Below, piece by piece: positions 1 to 13,300 of a stretch of DNA of 64,000 nucleotides. A program made the position numbers and the translations under genes. The DNA is taken from positions 121,332-185,331 of the forward strand of contig JAAEAF010002738.1 in NCBI GenBank assembly GCA_011037195.1, written 5' to 3'. Below the pieces are notes generated by a model. It ran no database searches. It was not told where the DNA came from and saw only the letters and a list, made by a program, of their open reading frames with translations. The stretch comes from Triatoma infestans. Lineage: Eukaryota > Arthropoda > Insecta > Hemiptera > Reduviidae. Every line of letters starts with the position of its first letter. Position 1 is the stretch's first letter.

Positions 1-150
1 GCTGTATTTGGAAACAATTACGAGGCGCATGTCCAAATTTTGAACAATATTGGCAAGTGGGCTTACTTTGGAGGTTATTACCAATTTAATTGTTATTATT
101 ATATTGGGGTCTATTTGGAGAATAGTTAAATCGTGAATTATAAACTTGAG

Positions 151-167
151 CATTATTATTACTATAA

Positions 168-204
<37 letters not shown>
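151..204. repeat. (ATT)n microsatellite
   Basis: Near-uninterrupted run of att/tta triplets. Confidence 0.9.
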
Positions 205-205
<1 letters not shown>

Positions 206-259
206 GTGATTATTACTATATACTCTGCGATTAAACTTTTAGGAATATTAAAATTGTTA

Positions 260-1157
260 GGCATTTTGCCAAAGTTAGTGCGGGGTTTTGGTCGAAATTT
301 ATTTGTACAGTCCACGTCAAAATGTGGACCGGAATAGTGGCAGCAGGGCCTGTTCTTTACTATATTAAAAACTCTTCGAGTGGTAGTAGGTTTTAATGGT
401 GGTTTCTGATTTTTATTTCGATGCGGGCATTCTTTGTGGAAATGCATTTGTCTGCAGAAACGACTTGGAGATGGGGTGTGCGAGGATTAGAAGTTTTCGA
501 GGTACAGCGAAAACTGTAGGTTTTATTTTTGAAGCCTGTACTTCTTTTAGGGCATTGGCATAAGAAAGTGTTCGTCTAATTTTTGAGGTAGCTTTGTCAA
601 CCTCATTACGAAGCGGTTGAGGAAGTGACTTCAGGAACGCATCAGTGGCCAGTTTGTCTAAAATAGAATGTAAGGCCTCGAGTCGATTAGCTTGAGCTTT
701 TAAACTAATCGCGGACTGGATATGTCTAATTCTATCCGCGACGGTTTCAGGAGTCCCTGTGGGTAGAGACTGAATATTAGCCATCTGTTGTAAGAGGACT
801 AGCGGGGTTTTCTCCTTACGAAATCGGGCTAGAAGTCGCTCTGAAATTAAAGAATATGTTATAATTGTACCCTGGCGTAATTCTGCTTTCTGCATATCAT
901 CAATATTTTTGCAAAACCTGAGAGCCTAAGTGCTAGTATTTCTAATTTTCAGCGTCACCACAGCCCGAAAGGCTAGCGCAATGGCTAATTTGGTCTAGGA
1001 AATCTGAAACTCTGGCTGAAATTTTCCATCAAAGGCGGGCGAACTATTGATTAATTGCAAATTTCGCAAGGGGCTAGGAGGTTGATTGTTGGGGGTTCAG
1101 GAGGATTGGCTAATTGTTGTTGTGCAAGTAAATATTCTACAGCAGCGTCGATGCTCA
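260..1157 (-). pseudogene. LTR-retrotransposon gag remnant (Ty3/gypsy-like)
   Basis: On the reverse strand, an ORF at 895-413 has the alpha-helical pattern of gag capsids (VADRIRHIQSAISLKAQ; SLPQPLRNEVDKATSKIRR). Upstream on the same strand, an ATG at 1157 opens a short glutamine- and proline-rich N-terminal piece that ends in a stop. Downstream, near 320-270, is a degenerate Cys/His cluster like a zinc knuckle. The pieces lie in different frames, so this is a broken, partial element. No protease, RT or integrase is present in the window to the left. The family assignment rests on pattern only. Confidence 0.5.
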
Positions 1158-1544
1158 TATCTTGTCATTAACCTTGTACATTTTTGAAATGAATGAATTA
1201 CTTGGGGAAAGATTATATTTTTCAAGACGTCAACGCAGCTGGATTAAATTACCGCCAACAGAAAGTTATTGCCGCGTAATATCTTTACAATTTACGATCT
1301 TTTAAGAACACTCATAAATTCAAAATTCACAAGGGATTAGGGTACAGTGGTACAAAGACAAAATTTTAAAAATTAAGTTCAATAGAAAATTCAATTATGG
1401 GAAATATTTAAGATATATCCGTTGAAAATATAAGTGAAAAGCAATAAAATTATCTGATGGATAATTTGTTTACTTAGTAAATTGAAAATTTTACGTGCTT
1501 GTTAATTTGTGGATTCTGGTTGATAACATCCCAAACAGCTGGCA

Positions 1545-1960
1545 CCAATGAAATGTAGTTGGTGAGTGTGTTTGTGTGTGTGTGTGTTGTTCTTGTTGTA
1601 GTAGTAGTAGTAGCTTGTGGCGTGAGCGGTTTTGTAAACGGCTTGTATGTATGAAAGTTTTAAGAGAGAGAAGAATCAGAAATAAGAAAGTAGTCACCAC
1701 TGCTAACAGTAAATATATTCTATTAAAATAATAACTACAAGGCATTTGCAAAGAATGTATAATCTTATCAATATATTGTGGAATTGGCATTGATGTAAGA
1801 GAGCGAAAAACAAGTGTTCTGCTTGAATGTCTAATACAGACTGTTCTGAATGCCTGCTGATTGTTCGTTCCACATCTTCCCCTGTGAAACGTGGTAGACA
1901 ATGCTAACCCAGTTCTATGAACTCTAAAAGACAATGGTGGTCTTCTAGCTGAATAGTCCC
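1545..1960 (-). repeat. LTR-like repeat, copy 1
   Basis: Shares an extended block with 27786-28330, for example cagaaataagaaagtagtca, the following ctaacaRtaaatatattcta, and the segment gagcgaaaaacaagtgttct. It lies just upstream (reverse strand) of the gag remnant, as a 5' LTR would. It includes a (gt)n and (gta)n run at 1565-1612. Exact ends were not determined. Confidence 0.45.
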
Positions 1961-3651
1961 TTTTGCCAGCGAATGTCTAATTCTTCATAATTTTTATATA
2001 TTTGAAATAAAATAAATTTTATATTCTGGCATCTATCACACCTTCTAGAGGATAACACCACAGTATATTTCCTCCGAACTGCGCAGATGACATAGAGGAA
2101 TGTCCGAGTTGCGGCCTTGAACACTATATCATATTATTATACATTATCGTGGGCAAGCCACAAATCTTTAATTCGGTACCTGAACATTGCGTTTAATTAT
2201 GATCAAGAACCTGGGATCTGTTTTAAGTAAAATCGATAATTTTCTTGAAGACGTGAAGGACAATGTAATTTGGAACTGGCTGTAATTATTACCGGAAAAC
2301 AAGTGGTAAACCGAATGTTATATGGACCCTAGGCATAGACATTGAAAGAAAGACTGCCCTATTTATCAGAAATGGGATTTTTGGAGATATTATATGGGGA
2401 AGACTGCCCTTCCCAGAGATCCAAATGCTTTCTCAAGGGGAATCCCCGGCGTAAAACGTACCACTGTAGATAAAGTCAATTGAAGGAGGACGTCTGTATG
2501 GTACGGACACATATCTTTCATATGAACGATGTGCCCTTTCTAAAGATAAGGCCCCAAAACATTATTCTGATGACCCGCCGATTGGTAAAAAGTAGGAAGA
2601 CCGCAGAATAACTGATAACAACACGGTCTAGGGGGAAACGACGCTTAGAATAGGAATGTTAGATACCTTCCCCCCTAGTGCAAGGAACCCTGTTTCAGGA
2701 AGTAACTTGATTGAAGATGAAGAAGAAAAGTTTTAATTAAGATATTGATTGGGAAAATATTTTGAGATGATGTGTAGATGCAGAAATCCTTGATCAAAAA
2801 ATCACAAAGTTTGCAAAGAAAACAGTGCAATCGATTACTTTAATGGTCTTACGAATTTTGAAAATGATCTATTATATGTCGCAGGGTAATTAAAATAATA
2901 TCCTTGGGGTAGCCCAGTGGGGGTTTGGATAGGGGTTTCGTCCCTCCCCATAGAAATATAATGGCCGGAAAATTATCGAAGCAACATATTCTAAACCCTT
3001 AGTTTTTCCTGAGGAAGAAAAAAGGAAATCAAATGAATCCCCTGGCTAAGTATATTCCAAATGCAGATCAATTGCCCATTATCTGCCCCAAAGATGTTGA
3101 TGTTGTTTGATGATTTCTATTTATTATGGATGTTTTACTCCAAAAGTAAAGTTTTTAAGAAAGTATTGCTGGGTACAGGAAGTTGGATTAGGCCGAGAAA
3201 TAGGGCAAATTAATCTTTTTTTTAATTTTGTAAATAAATATATATCAAACCGTTACAAATATTATCTTCCATTATTGGAAATTAAAAATTCACTGAACTC
3301 TGCACTGAAGAAATTTTGCAAGATAACTAACCAAACGTTCTCTTACTAAGGATTTTTTTAATTTTTCCCAATTATCCCTACAATTTATTGTCAGAAAAAT
3401 CATTTTATTGAGGTTCTGTAGACACTCACTTGCCTATTATTATTTCAATGTAACCTGTGGCACCACCACCTGTATCATAGAGAACTAAACATTTATTACA
3501 CAATTTCAACGTCTAAGAAAATATTTCAAATAGTTCAATGAGAATTGTTCAAAAGAGAAAGTGAAATGTTTCAAAACTTCAAAATATTTGTCGTAATTAA
3601 AAGTGCTAATTAAAATGTTGGTTAATCAGTAATATTCTAATTCACTAACAG
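1961..3651. other. Unassigned intergenic or intron sequence
   Basis: No coding exon, RNA gene or convincing repeat boundary was recognised. An 80-codon open frame at 3107-3349 lacks similarity that I can name. If FAS-A is transcribed from further left, this is intron. Confidence 0.5.
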
Positions 3652-4381
3652 ATTGGCTTAGTGGATGTGCTCAGAGCAATAGACATAGAGCCTGACGGTA
3701 TTATTGGACATTCTGTTGGTGAACTGGGCTGTGCTTACGCTGATGGATGTTTTACTGCAGAAGAAGCGATTCTTTGTGCTTATGCACGTGGAAAAGCATC
3801 TATTGAAGTACCATTAATAAAAGGAATGATGGCTGCGATAGGTACGTATGTAAATTGGCATTATTAGTAGTGGCATGTTGTAGAGACCGGCACGAATTAG
3901 AGATTAAACTTTTGCACAGCTCATATTAAAAAAAAAAGCAAAAAATATTTTTATCTAAAGAGAACATACTTATTCCAGATAACATTTATGATGATATTTA
4001 CTAATTTGTCACCACTTAAACTTGTTTAGAAAATCTAAACATAACAGACACTGTTACAATTCACAGTGCTTGCCATGGAGCACTGTATGATGCCATGATT
4101 TGCAAAACAATGTTGAAATATGTAACTACACTCATCTTTTTTCCCCATCAGGATTGGGCTACAACCAGATAAAGGACCAGCTGCCACCGACAATTGAAGT
4201 AGCCTGTCATAATTCTAAAACTATTTGCACATTGTCCGGACCAGCTGAAGATATGGAACAATATGTGGCTAGTCTAAAAAAGAAAGGAATTTTTGCTAAA
4301 CTTGTTAACGTGTCTAATATTGCCTATCACAGCAGATATATCAAATCTTTAGCGCCTGGCTTTTTCAACTATTTGAAACAG
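3652..4381 (+). CDS. FAS-A exons 1-2: malonyl/acetyl transferase core
   Basis: Two exons (3652-3841 and 4152-4381) joined in phase (ATA G|GA) encode the acyltransferase core. The nucleophile elbow GHSVGELG is intact, followed by AYARG, which carries the arginine that holds the malonyl carboxylate in the family. In exon 2 the segment NIAYHSRYI supplies the expected catalytic histidine. The first exon starts in phase 0 after an acag acceptor with I-G-L-V-D, which in animal FAS directly follows the segment found on the other strand at 43216-42983. This is the only catalytic domain in the gene whose active-site residues all look conserved. Confidence 0.88.
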
Positions 4382-7300
4382 GTTTGTTTTTTCAAACATT
4401 TCATATTATAAAAGCCTTTAATTAATCTTTGTTGGGCGTTAAATCAAATTTCATATCTACTCTTTTCACCATTCTAAAGTCATTTAAAGGCGTTGATAAC
4501 CTTTTATTCCAAATCCTACACAGGATTGAAAGGAGATAGCTTTCTTTCTGTCCTAAGAAATCTAAACTGCAAAGAACGAAATTCAACAAATTTCCATATA
4601 AAATTTCCAAAATACATAATATTTTAAAGCTAATTTTAAATTTCTTAGTATATTATTAGATAAAATGCCTTTTTCAATTCTGCCATACCTATTCTCGTTA
4701 ACTTGTTTGAGGTTGTAATAGGATCCGAAGAGAGAGATATCTGATAATGCAGATAGAGATACACAAAATTGACACTCTACTAGTTTAGGCCAGGCTAGAG
4801 TGGATGAATCTGTTAAAATTGAACTTCGAAGGGGAGTCTTCCAACAGTTTCGCACAGTTCATACAGCAGTCTCAACGCGTCGATAACCTTTCTTTTTACT
4901 CACTCTAAATCTCTGTATATTCATTTTATATATTCGCGTAAAGTCCAGGCAGTTTGTGTTACTTTCTGATTATACAGTGTTCAGCATTATTTCCAGTTTA
5001 CTTTTCTTTCAAACCCAACTTTTCCATAATAGCATATTAGAAAATAAGTCGATTATGCACTATTACAGTATTAAGGTAGACTGGCTTAAGACATACTATA
5101 TCGCGGCCAATGAAATTCTCCTAGTTGCTATTATTGCCGGTCGAAGATTTTAAAATCCTATTTATCCAAGTTAGAAAAAAATTTTAATAACACTTTTATT
5201 TTACCTTAGGTTATACCAGAACCAAAGCAACGAACAAAACGTTGGATAAGCAGTTCCATTCCTGAATCCTCTTGGGATAGTGATCTAGCAAAATTCAGTT
5301 CGGCTGAATATCATGCGAATAATCTACTGAAACCAGTATTGTTTGAAGAAGCCTCGGCCCACATTCCAGATAAATCTATAGTTATTGAAATAGCTCCTCG
5401 TGGACTACTTCAATCAATAGTCAGAAAATCTCTCTTCACGTGTACTAACATACCATTGGTCAGTAGATTGGAGAAAGATAATCTGGCACATTTATTTATG
5501 GCAATTGGCAAGTATGTGGCAATTTTCGAATTGTTTTTGCTTTCACAAGTTATTATTTGTATTAAATTTAAAATCGAGATTTTCATTGTTTATTTAATTA
5601 TTAGAATAATTAATAACACATAAATTCTAGGCTATATTTGGTAGGAGTTGATGTTAATATAGATAATTTATATCCCAAAATTGAATTTCCTTTGTCTGGG
5701 CCCATACCTTCACTTGGTCCACTATTAACATGGGAGTTAGTCACATCACCATTAATTAACGATTTACTTAAGAAAGTAAGTAAACATTTTTAATATAACA
5801 ATTAATTTTTTTAATTATCCCCCTTGACGTAAGAGGCGTCTAAACGGGCAACTGACCGTTGACCTGATAGCTTTTCCTCACTTTCCTTATCTTCGTCCCT
5901 TCCTTCTTCCCCACCTATCCTAGTTTACCATCCATCTTCCCTGCCTTTTCGATACATTTTTGCCCCGTGGGTGTTCCCCTTGCTGGCGGCTTCTTTTGCG
6001 CGGTGGACCCTCGGGTACTAAAAACTGAGTTCTACTTTTGCGGTCCCACGCGCCGGTGTCAGTACATTGGCCCGGGTCCGAGTAGCCTTCATAACCTGGC
6101 TGCCTTATCATTCGATGTATAATCTCGTTGGCGGCGGTAGTTCCGGATGGCGACCGGATTAGGGACCTGCCGCAGTCGGGAGGCTCGGCCAAAGCCACCG
6201 CTTGCGGGCGCGCTGCGCTTGCGAGGCCACGGGTGCGGGGATATGGAGCTTGCTCGGGTTAGAAAGTGGGTCGGTTATAGTTTTTTATCCCCTTTTGAGT
6301 AGGTGAGTGAGGTGACGTGAGGAATTTATAAATAAGAAAAAAAAATGAAAAGCAATTTAAAGAAAATAGTCTCAAAAGCGCAGGAGACAAGAAGTGAGGG
6401 TTCTCTTACCCAACAGAGAACGTCAGGTGCTTCGGAGGTGAAGGACTCGACCCTCCCCTGAGAGGGAAGACTCCATTCCCTTCCAGCGGAGCTCTGGGTT
6501 GAAGAGAACGCCGCCAACTACTCGGCCTGTGGCGAAGAGTGTTAGAAACAGTGGACAAACAAAAGCTGAAGGAGGTCCCAGAAAGCTCGCTAGAGAGTAG
6601 GTAGCGATTAACGCGGAAGAAGAGGGCGTTGAATCCCGGCTATTTCAAGGGTACTTGCAGGTGGCTTAATTGCTTCTCCAGAAGAAAAGGATATGGAGGA
6701 TGCTCGTAAAAGGAGGATGAGGAACTGCGTAGAATGAGAGACATTATTAAAAAGATGAAACCCACTACAAGTCGACAGCGGAATATTAGTATGGATATTA
6801 AGGATGGCTTGTGCGAAATAGAGTAGTCGGTGGAGGTGGTGGAGCTCTAAGAGGTTTCTGGGGAGTAGCGCTGCAGCGATTAATCAGATTGCAAGAAAGG
6901 GTCAAGCCACCAGGTAGGCTGGCACAGGTGGCAATGCAGACTCCACCAATATCTAGGCCCGCAGCAACACCTGATCAAAGGACTGTCATTGCGGAGGTCG
7001 GAATAATGGAGGCAATAAGCAGTAAGGACCCACCCTTAAATGAATGGACTGCAGTTCGTCTTAAGAATAGGCGGGAACCCCAGAAGGTTAACAGCCGGCA
7101 GAGTCACCTAAAGCAAGAGAGCAGCCTGCTCGGTCAAAAGGTAAGAAGAAAATGAGAAATAAGAAGAAGACAAAGATGCTCTGCTGATCAAGCCGGCTGA
7201 GGGAAAGTCCTATGCCGAAGTTCTAGGTAAAATTCGAGAAAGGGTTAAACCATAAGTTACGGAAACAGATGTTAGGTGTATCCGGCAGACTAGATCTGGT

Positions 7301-10300
7301 GATAAGTTAGTCGAACTTGGGCGTAATACGAAAGACAGAGCTGCTTTTGAGAGGGCTATTAACAGCATTTTCCAGGAGAAAGCGTCAGTTTTGCAGCTGG
7401 AGCCCAAAGCTTCAGTGGAGATTCGAGATCTCGACAGCCTCTCCACAGAGAAGGAAGTTAAAGAGGCAGTTAAACACCACTTAGGAGAAGATGCCGGGGA
7501 CACAAGGGTCCCTCTTACTAAAGCAAACAAAAGGGGTTTGAAGGTGTAGCAGTCGTGCAACTCAATGTGAAGGGGGCAAGCGAGCTCGCGAAAGATGGAT
7601 ACATCAAGATCGGTTGGGTATGCTGCAGAGTTAGGAGAAGATCAGTAGTGACGTAATGCTATAGATATCTTGGATTCGGGCACACCACAGGAGTTTGTAA
7701 GGACCTGGACCGTAGCCTCTGCTATAAATGTGGCGAAACCACATAGCGATGAACTGCACAGGAAAGGAAGTTGCCAGCTCTGCGCGAAGAGGACCCTTTC
7801 TCGGGAAGCATGCCAGCATCTACCCGGATCGGGAGCGTGTGTGGTGTTCCCGGAGGCTTTAGGGCAGGAGGAATGCTTTCAGTTCTCTTAGATGGAAAGA
7901 TGTGCTGCAGACGTTAGAGTATGACTGTCGAGTTCCGAAATACCTCTTGCGGGTAATCTAAGCGATTATCTGAGGTATCGGACGATCATCCACCAGACTT
8001 CCTGAGGACCAAGAGCTTCGGCAGTAACAGCAGGCGCAAGGCGCAGCGCAGGGCTTGATTTTGGGTCTTGACCTTTGGAATGTAGCGTACGATAGCCTAC
8101 TCAGGGAAGAAATACCAGAGGTAACGGTTCTAGAAAGATATGCAGGCGATGTGGCAGCGCTTATCGCTGCTCGCGACACCAACAAAGCCCAGCTTAAACC
8201 GAATCAAGTGATAGATAAACCGTGTCGTCAAGAGACGCGTGGCCGAGCATGAGTTTTCGCTGGCATTGTCCAAGACAGAGACCGTGGTTCTAACAAAAAA
8301 GAGGATCCCCACGAGCATCTCATGGCGCGTTGGAGAGGAAGCATAATCTCAAAGGATACCGCAATATATTTGGCACTAATAATCGATAAGAAGTTGAGTT
8401 TCGGCAAGCAAATACAGTATGCAGCGGATAAGGCCGCGAAGGCCACTGCTGCACTGAGCCGGTTGATGGCAAACGTTGGTGGCCTACAGGCCAATACGCG
8501 TCGAGACTAACGAGCGTGACCACGTGATACTCCTCTATGGAGCCGAGTGTGGGTAGATGCGCTCAATAAAGGGACGTGTAGGAAAAGGGTAGCCAGGGTA
8601 CAGAGGCTGGGTGCATTAAAAGGATCGCCTCTGCGTACCGCACTGTGCCCGAACCTGCCATTTGGTTATTGCCGGAGTGATACCCATTGCATTCTTCGCA
8701 GGGGAATGTAAAAGATAGTATGACAGGAGGGGGAAGGAAGAAAAGAAATTCTCCCGAGCGAAGAAAGAAATCGAACCTTCCGGAACTGGCAGGTCTCCTG
8801 GGAGAGCGATCAGCTGGGTCGATGGACTGCCAAGTTAATCAAGAGAGTTAAGTAATGGGTGAGAAGACCGCATGGAGAGGTAGACTTCTACCTCACACAA
8901 CTTCTGAGCGGGCATGGGTATTTCAGGGCGTACCTGAAAAGGATGGGGAAGGCTGAGGTGGAAGAGTGCCTCTTCTGCCCGGGGAGAAGGGATAATGCCT
9001 CGCACACCTTTCTTGTGTGTGACCACTGGCAGCGATTGAGGAGGGACTTAGAGGCGGTGATTGGGGCGGCAGATCCCAGATTTTCTGGTGGAGACGATGC
9101 TGTTCAGCGAAACCAATCGGAGTCTGATAGCGAGATATGCGAGGGAAATTCTCGTACAAAGAAGAATAGGACAGTGGATAGTGGGATAGGACAGAGACCT
9201 AGCCTGATGTAGTGCTGGAATCAGCGAATCCAGCTAGGTCCCATCAGAGGGTTGGGTGTTTTAGCCGGTAGTCTCCGGGGGTAAATGCATCCCCCCCCCC
9301 ATTATTATTGAATTATAACACTATAATTTCAGAATTTATGTGCTTTGTTCTGAAACATTGCTTTACGGACGTTTTCTATTTATCGAAAGTTTACATACTT
9401 TTACCGAACCCTTAGTTTAGGAAGCCCTCGTGCCTACGTTACATGCATCTGAGAGAAAGTTAAAAAAGTTAATATTAAATCAATCAATGTCTTTTCCAAA
9501 ACAAATAAAACACTATTAAAGAAGTTATTCATGACAAATAGATTGAGCTGATAAATTCAATTCTAGTATACAACCTGTCAACGTGTGTCAGATATTGATT
9601 TATCAGACAAACGTCTAGAGAAGTACTACAGTCACAGCTTTTGTGGAAGGCAAGTAATGTCATTTACATTATTATTGGTAAGTTTATATTACTTTGGAGA
9701 TTTAAAGCCTTGTCAGCAACAAAAAAAATCTGTTGTTTTGTTAATATCAGATCTTATTTCCAGAATCTAGCGTTAGAAAAAGTCAAAAAATTAAATCAAG
9801 CGACTGCAAATCAAAACACAATAGAGATTAAAAATATATGGTTCAATCAAGAACTTGAGGTTTTAGATAACTGTAAGTAAATTATGTAATTAAAGATATG
9901 ACCGCATTTCACAAGCCCAGTTAAATGGCACTGAAACACTGTCTGCCAAAGATACTAATCTCATGTAACATGATTTGGGGATACTTTCATCAAACATTTT
10001 TAGCAAGCATATCCACCATTTAAGCATTTTTTTGAAAACTTTGACTTGGGTATGGCACCGGCCAGTTTCCAATCTTACATAAGCATCTGGCGTATTTAAA
10101 GGAAGATGAAGCAATCTCTTTATAAAGCCCAGCTGCCCACGTTCCAGAATATGCGTATACTGACAAGCCCAAATTTCAGCCATATACAGCAATGTACTTT
10201 GAGCCAACGAATCAAATAGATAGCAGTTAGCTTTCCAGGAATCAGACTTACAAGCTCTTAATAAATTCATAACGACCGAATTGGCTGCATTACCTCTTGA

Positions 10301-13300
10301 CAGAAAATAGTTTCCAGCTCTATAAAATTTTCCAGATCTATAAAAAGGCACACCAAGATAATTTTCTATAGAAATTTATGTACTTTCGATTTAAATACTT
10401 TTTATTTAAACTCCAATGTTCATATTAACAAAATTAGGATTATTTGTCAATCAAATGCGCTTGGCATTTAAAAGAGATACCCGCCTTTATTTCAAGGGCT
10501 CTAAATACAATTTAAATAACGATGTCTGTAAATACTGTAATTCCGGCGAAAGAGACAATGTTGTTCATTTCCTGTTGTCATGTCCTCATAATCAGCAATA
10601 TAGAAATCAATTCATTTCACCGTATAACACACGCAGAAAAGACGCAAACTTTCAAATTTCCTCCATATTAGACATCGACTCTATAGATAAATTGAATTGT
10701 GTTTATCTCTATATTGTAAATTGCTTAAGGCAAAGAATCAGTACTTAATTGGTTGAGTCTAAATTATTTATGTTCTGTAAATGACTATTGCAACTTTAAG
10801 GAGTGAGTATTAAGTGTAATTTTGTATAATTAAGTATAATTTTTCTTTTTCTCTGTTTGTTACAGGAGTTATTATTATAGTTATTCTATTTTATTTTGGT
10901 ATATAGAAGTTAGTTATACTGTATTCCCCACTCCATACAACAAGCTGATAGCTTAAATGTATGTACCCCTAATAAATAAATAAATAAATTATGTAATTAA
11001 AAATCTTTATCGGGATTTTAACAGTCATTTTTCGCGAATTATAAGATTGTCACGCTATTCACTTAATTATTTATCTTAAATTAATGAGTTTACGACAACT
11101 GTTCTGGCACTTTATACATAGTACATAATGTACATTTGTATATACTGACCTAACGTAAATTTGTAATATTTGATTTGATGTAATTTTTACAAATTTGTTT
11201 TAGCAAGTTCAGAAATTACGTTGCAAGTACAAAGAGGCACTGGGTTGTTTGAGATTGAATTAAATACACAGGTCTTAGTGTTGGGCCAAATAAGCTTCCT
11301 TGTATCCAACAATGAATTTAGTTTTTCAACGGAACGAGACTTATCGGAACAACCTCTGGTGGAGATATCCCATGATGAGATTTACAAATATTTTGAAGAA
11401 TATTCTGTTAATTTTAATGATAATTTTAAATTAATACAAAAAGTTTCTTTCTATAAAACTGGTAATCACAGCCCATACTTTATTTATTTATATTTGAACA
11501 AGAAGTAGCTCTTTCATTCTCCCTTTTCCCCCCTCTTTATATATTCCTTTATTTTTAAAGAAATAAACGCAATTATCCATTGGAAGGGTGACTGGATAGT
11601 ATTCCTGGATGCTGTAATGATGCTGGTTTCTCTGAGTGAAACAATGAAATATAACCAATTTCAAAGGGTCCATTTTATTAGACAGATTTATATAAATTTT
11701 CTCTATTTTAATTCTTTCACCTTTAAAGGTAAATTTAGTCATTTGAATATTCTTCAATATGTAATAAAATAAGGTAACATATTATTATTACTTATTGGCA
11801 TTATTATTATTATCATTTTCAGAAATTACTGTTTCATACAATAAAGTAACACAAGAGTTATCCTGTGAAGGATTAAAACTACATCTTCCTTTGACTAGAC
11901 ATAGTAACATTAAAGCTGCGCTACCCAAATTGGCCTGGGAGTCTTGCCAGTTTCTGCCGTATTTTACGACAGACAGTGAAGTACTATCATTTCTTCCGGT
12001 TTCATTACATCTCCAATAATTTTAATAACTCTTATATTGGCAAATATCATGTTATGATTCTTTTTTAGAAGGAAAACCCTGGTCAATTTGATGACTGTTT
12101 CCAAATAATATTTCAAAATATACTACAATATAAAGATAAGCCAAAGAAACTTAAAGTGATTCTACTTGATCACAGTGATGATATTTACAACCATTTACTA
12201 ACTTATTGTAACCAGGTTTGTCTACTATGATTACTTTTATTCTATCAGGAGTAAATAACTTTTTTCATCATTTGCGATAGATACAACTCTATCTATTGAT
12301 TTTAGATTATAATAGGCCTTAGAAGGAAAGAAATTAGTGAGGAAAGGTCTTTGAGAAATAAGTTAGAATGAATGCTGAACACTGTATAACAAAATAGAGG
12401 CATAAATCAGGTTTTTACTCGTAAATAGAATCAGGTTGCGAGAGATCTAGACTGAGTAAAGAGAAGGGTAGTAATTGTTGCTGGCGCTTTGTAACTGTTC
12501 TAGAGAACGCAGTATAAACTGTTCTAAAGACTGTCCCTTGACAGATAGGGAAGCTGTATATATGCAGAGTCTTCCACTCTAGTCTGGCCTAAGGAGCAGG
12601 GAGATTCTCAATTTTTGTGTCTTTCTCTCTGCTTTGGAGGATCCCCCTTCGGATCCTATTACAAGCTCACATTATTCAGATATCATAGAATCTTTTTTAA
12701 GGCTCGCTTTTGGCGCCCAAACTCTTCTCTACTACAGACAGCACTGTCCTTCACCGGGCAATGAGTTGCTCTTTGGATGAAAAATCTATCGAAACCGGGA
12801 CCTCCCTATGGTAGTCCAGCGCGCTGGCATTCAGTTAATCTCTTCCTTCATAGAATTTAAAATACTATCACAATACCTATTCTATAGAATAAGAAAAAAT
12901 TAAAAACAGTTTTGTGGAAATATTCTTTAATATTTACTAGAGTCACTTATAAAAACGTACATAAATTGTAAAACAGTTTTTTGAGAGAACTGTTGTAAGA
13001 TCCTATAATGCCAAACTTTCTTCTCAAACAGAATTTCAATTCTCTTTTTCGAAAAGTGTTCACGGTTGGATGCACAAACGCATTGCAGTCTGATAACTAA
13101 TTTCATAGATCATAGTTTTAACCGGACCGAAGATTTTCAAGCCGTGTCACGCGGCATTATTTCCACAATGGAATGTCAGACCTGCCCTAGTTCGGTGAGC
13201 GATTGGGTTCCTTTATCCAGTAAATATAAATCCCTATGTAGTGGTTGAATGTCATTATGGAGGATGAATGTAAGGAAGAGATAGGTAGGAAGGTTTCTAG

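Noticed and set aside
413..895. Host gene on the reverse strand
   Set aside because: The helical gag-like pattern, neighbouring zinc-knuckle remnant, broken frames and adjacent LTR-like repeat favour a retroelement remnant.
3107..3349. 80-codon ORF upstream of FAS-A
   Set aside because: No recognisable family, no splice context and AT-rich composition like the surrounding intron.
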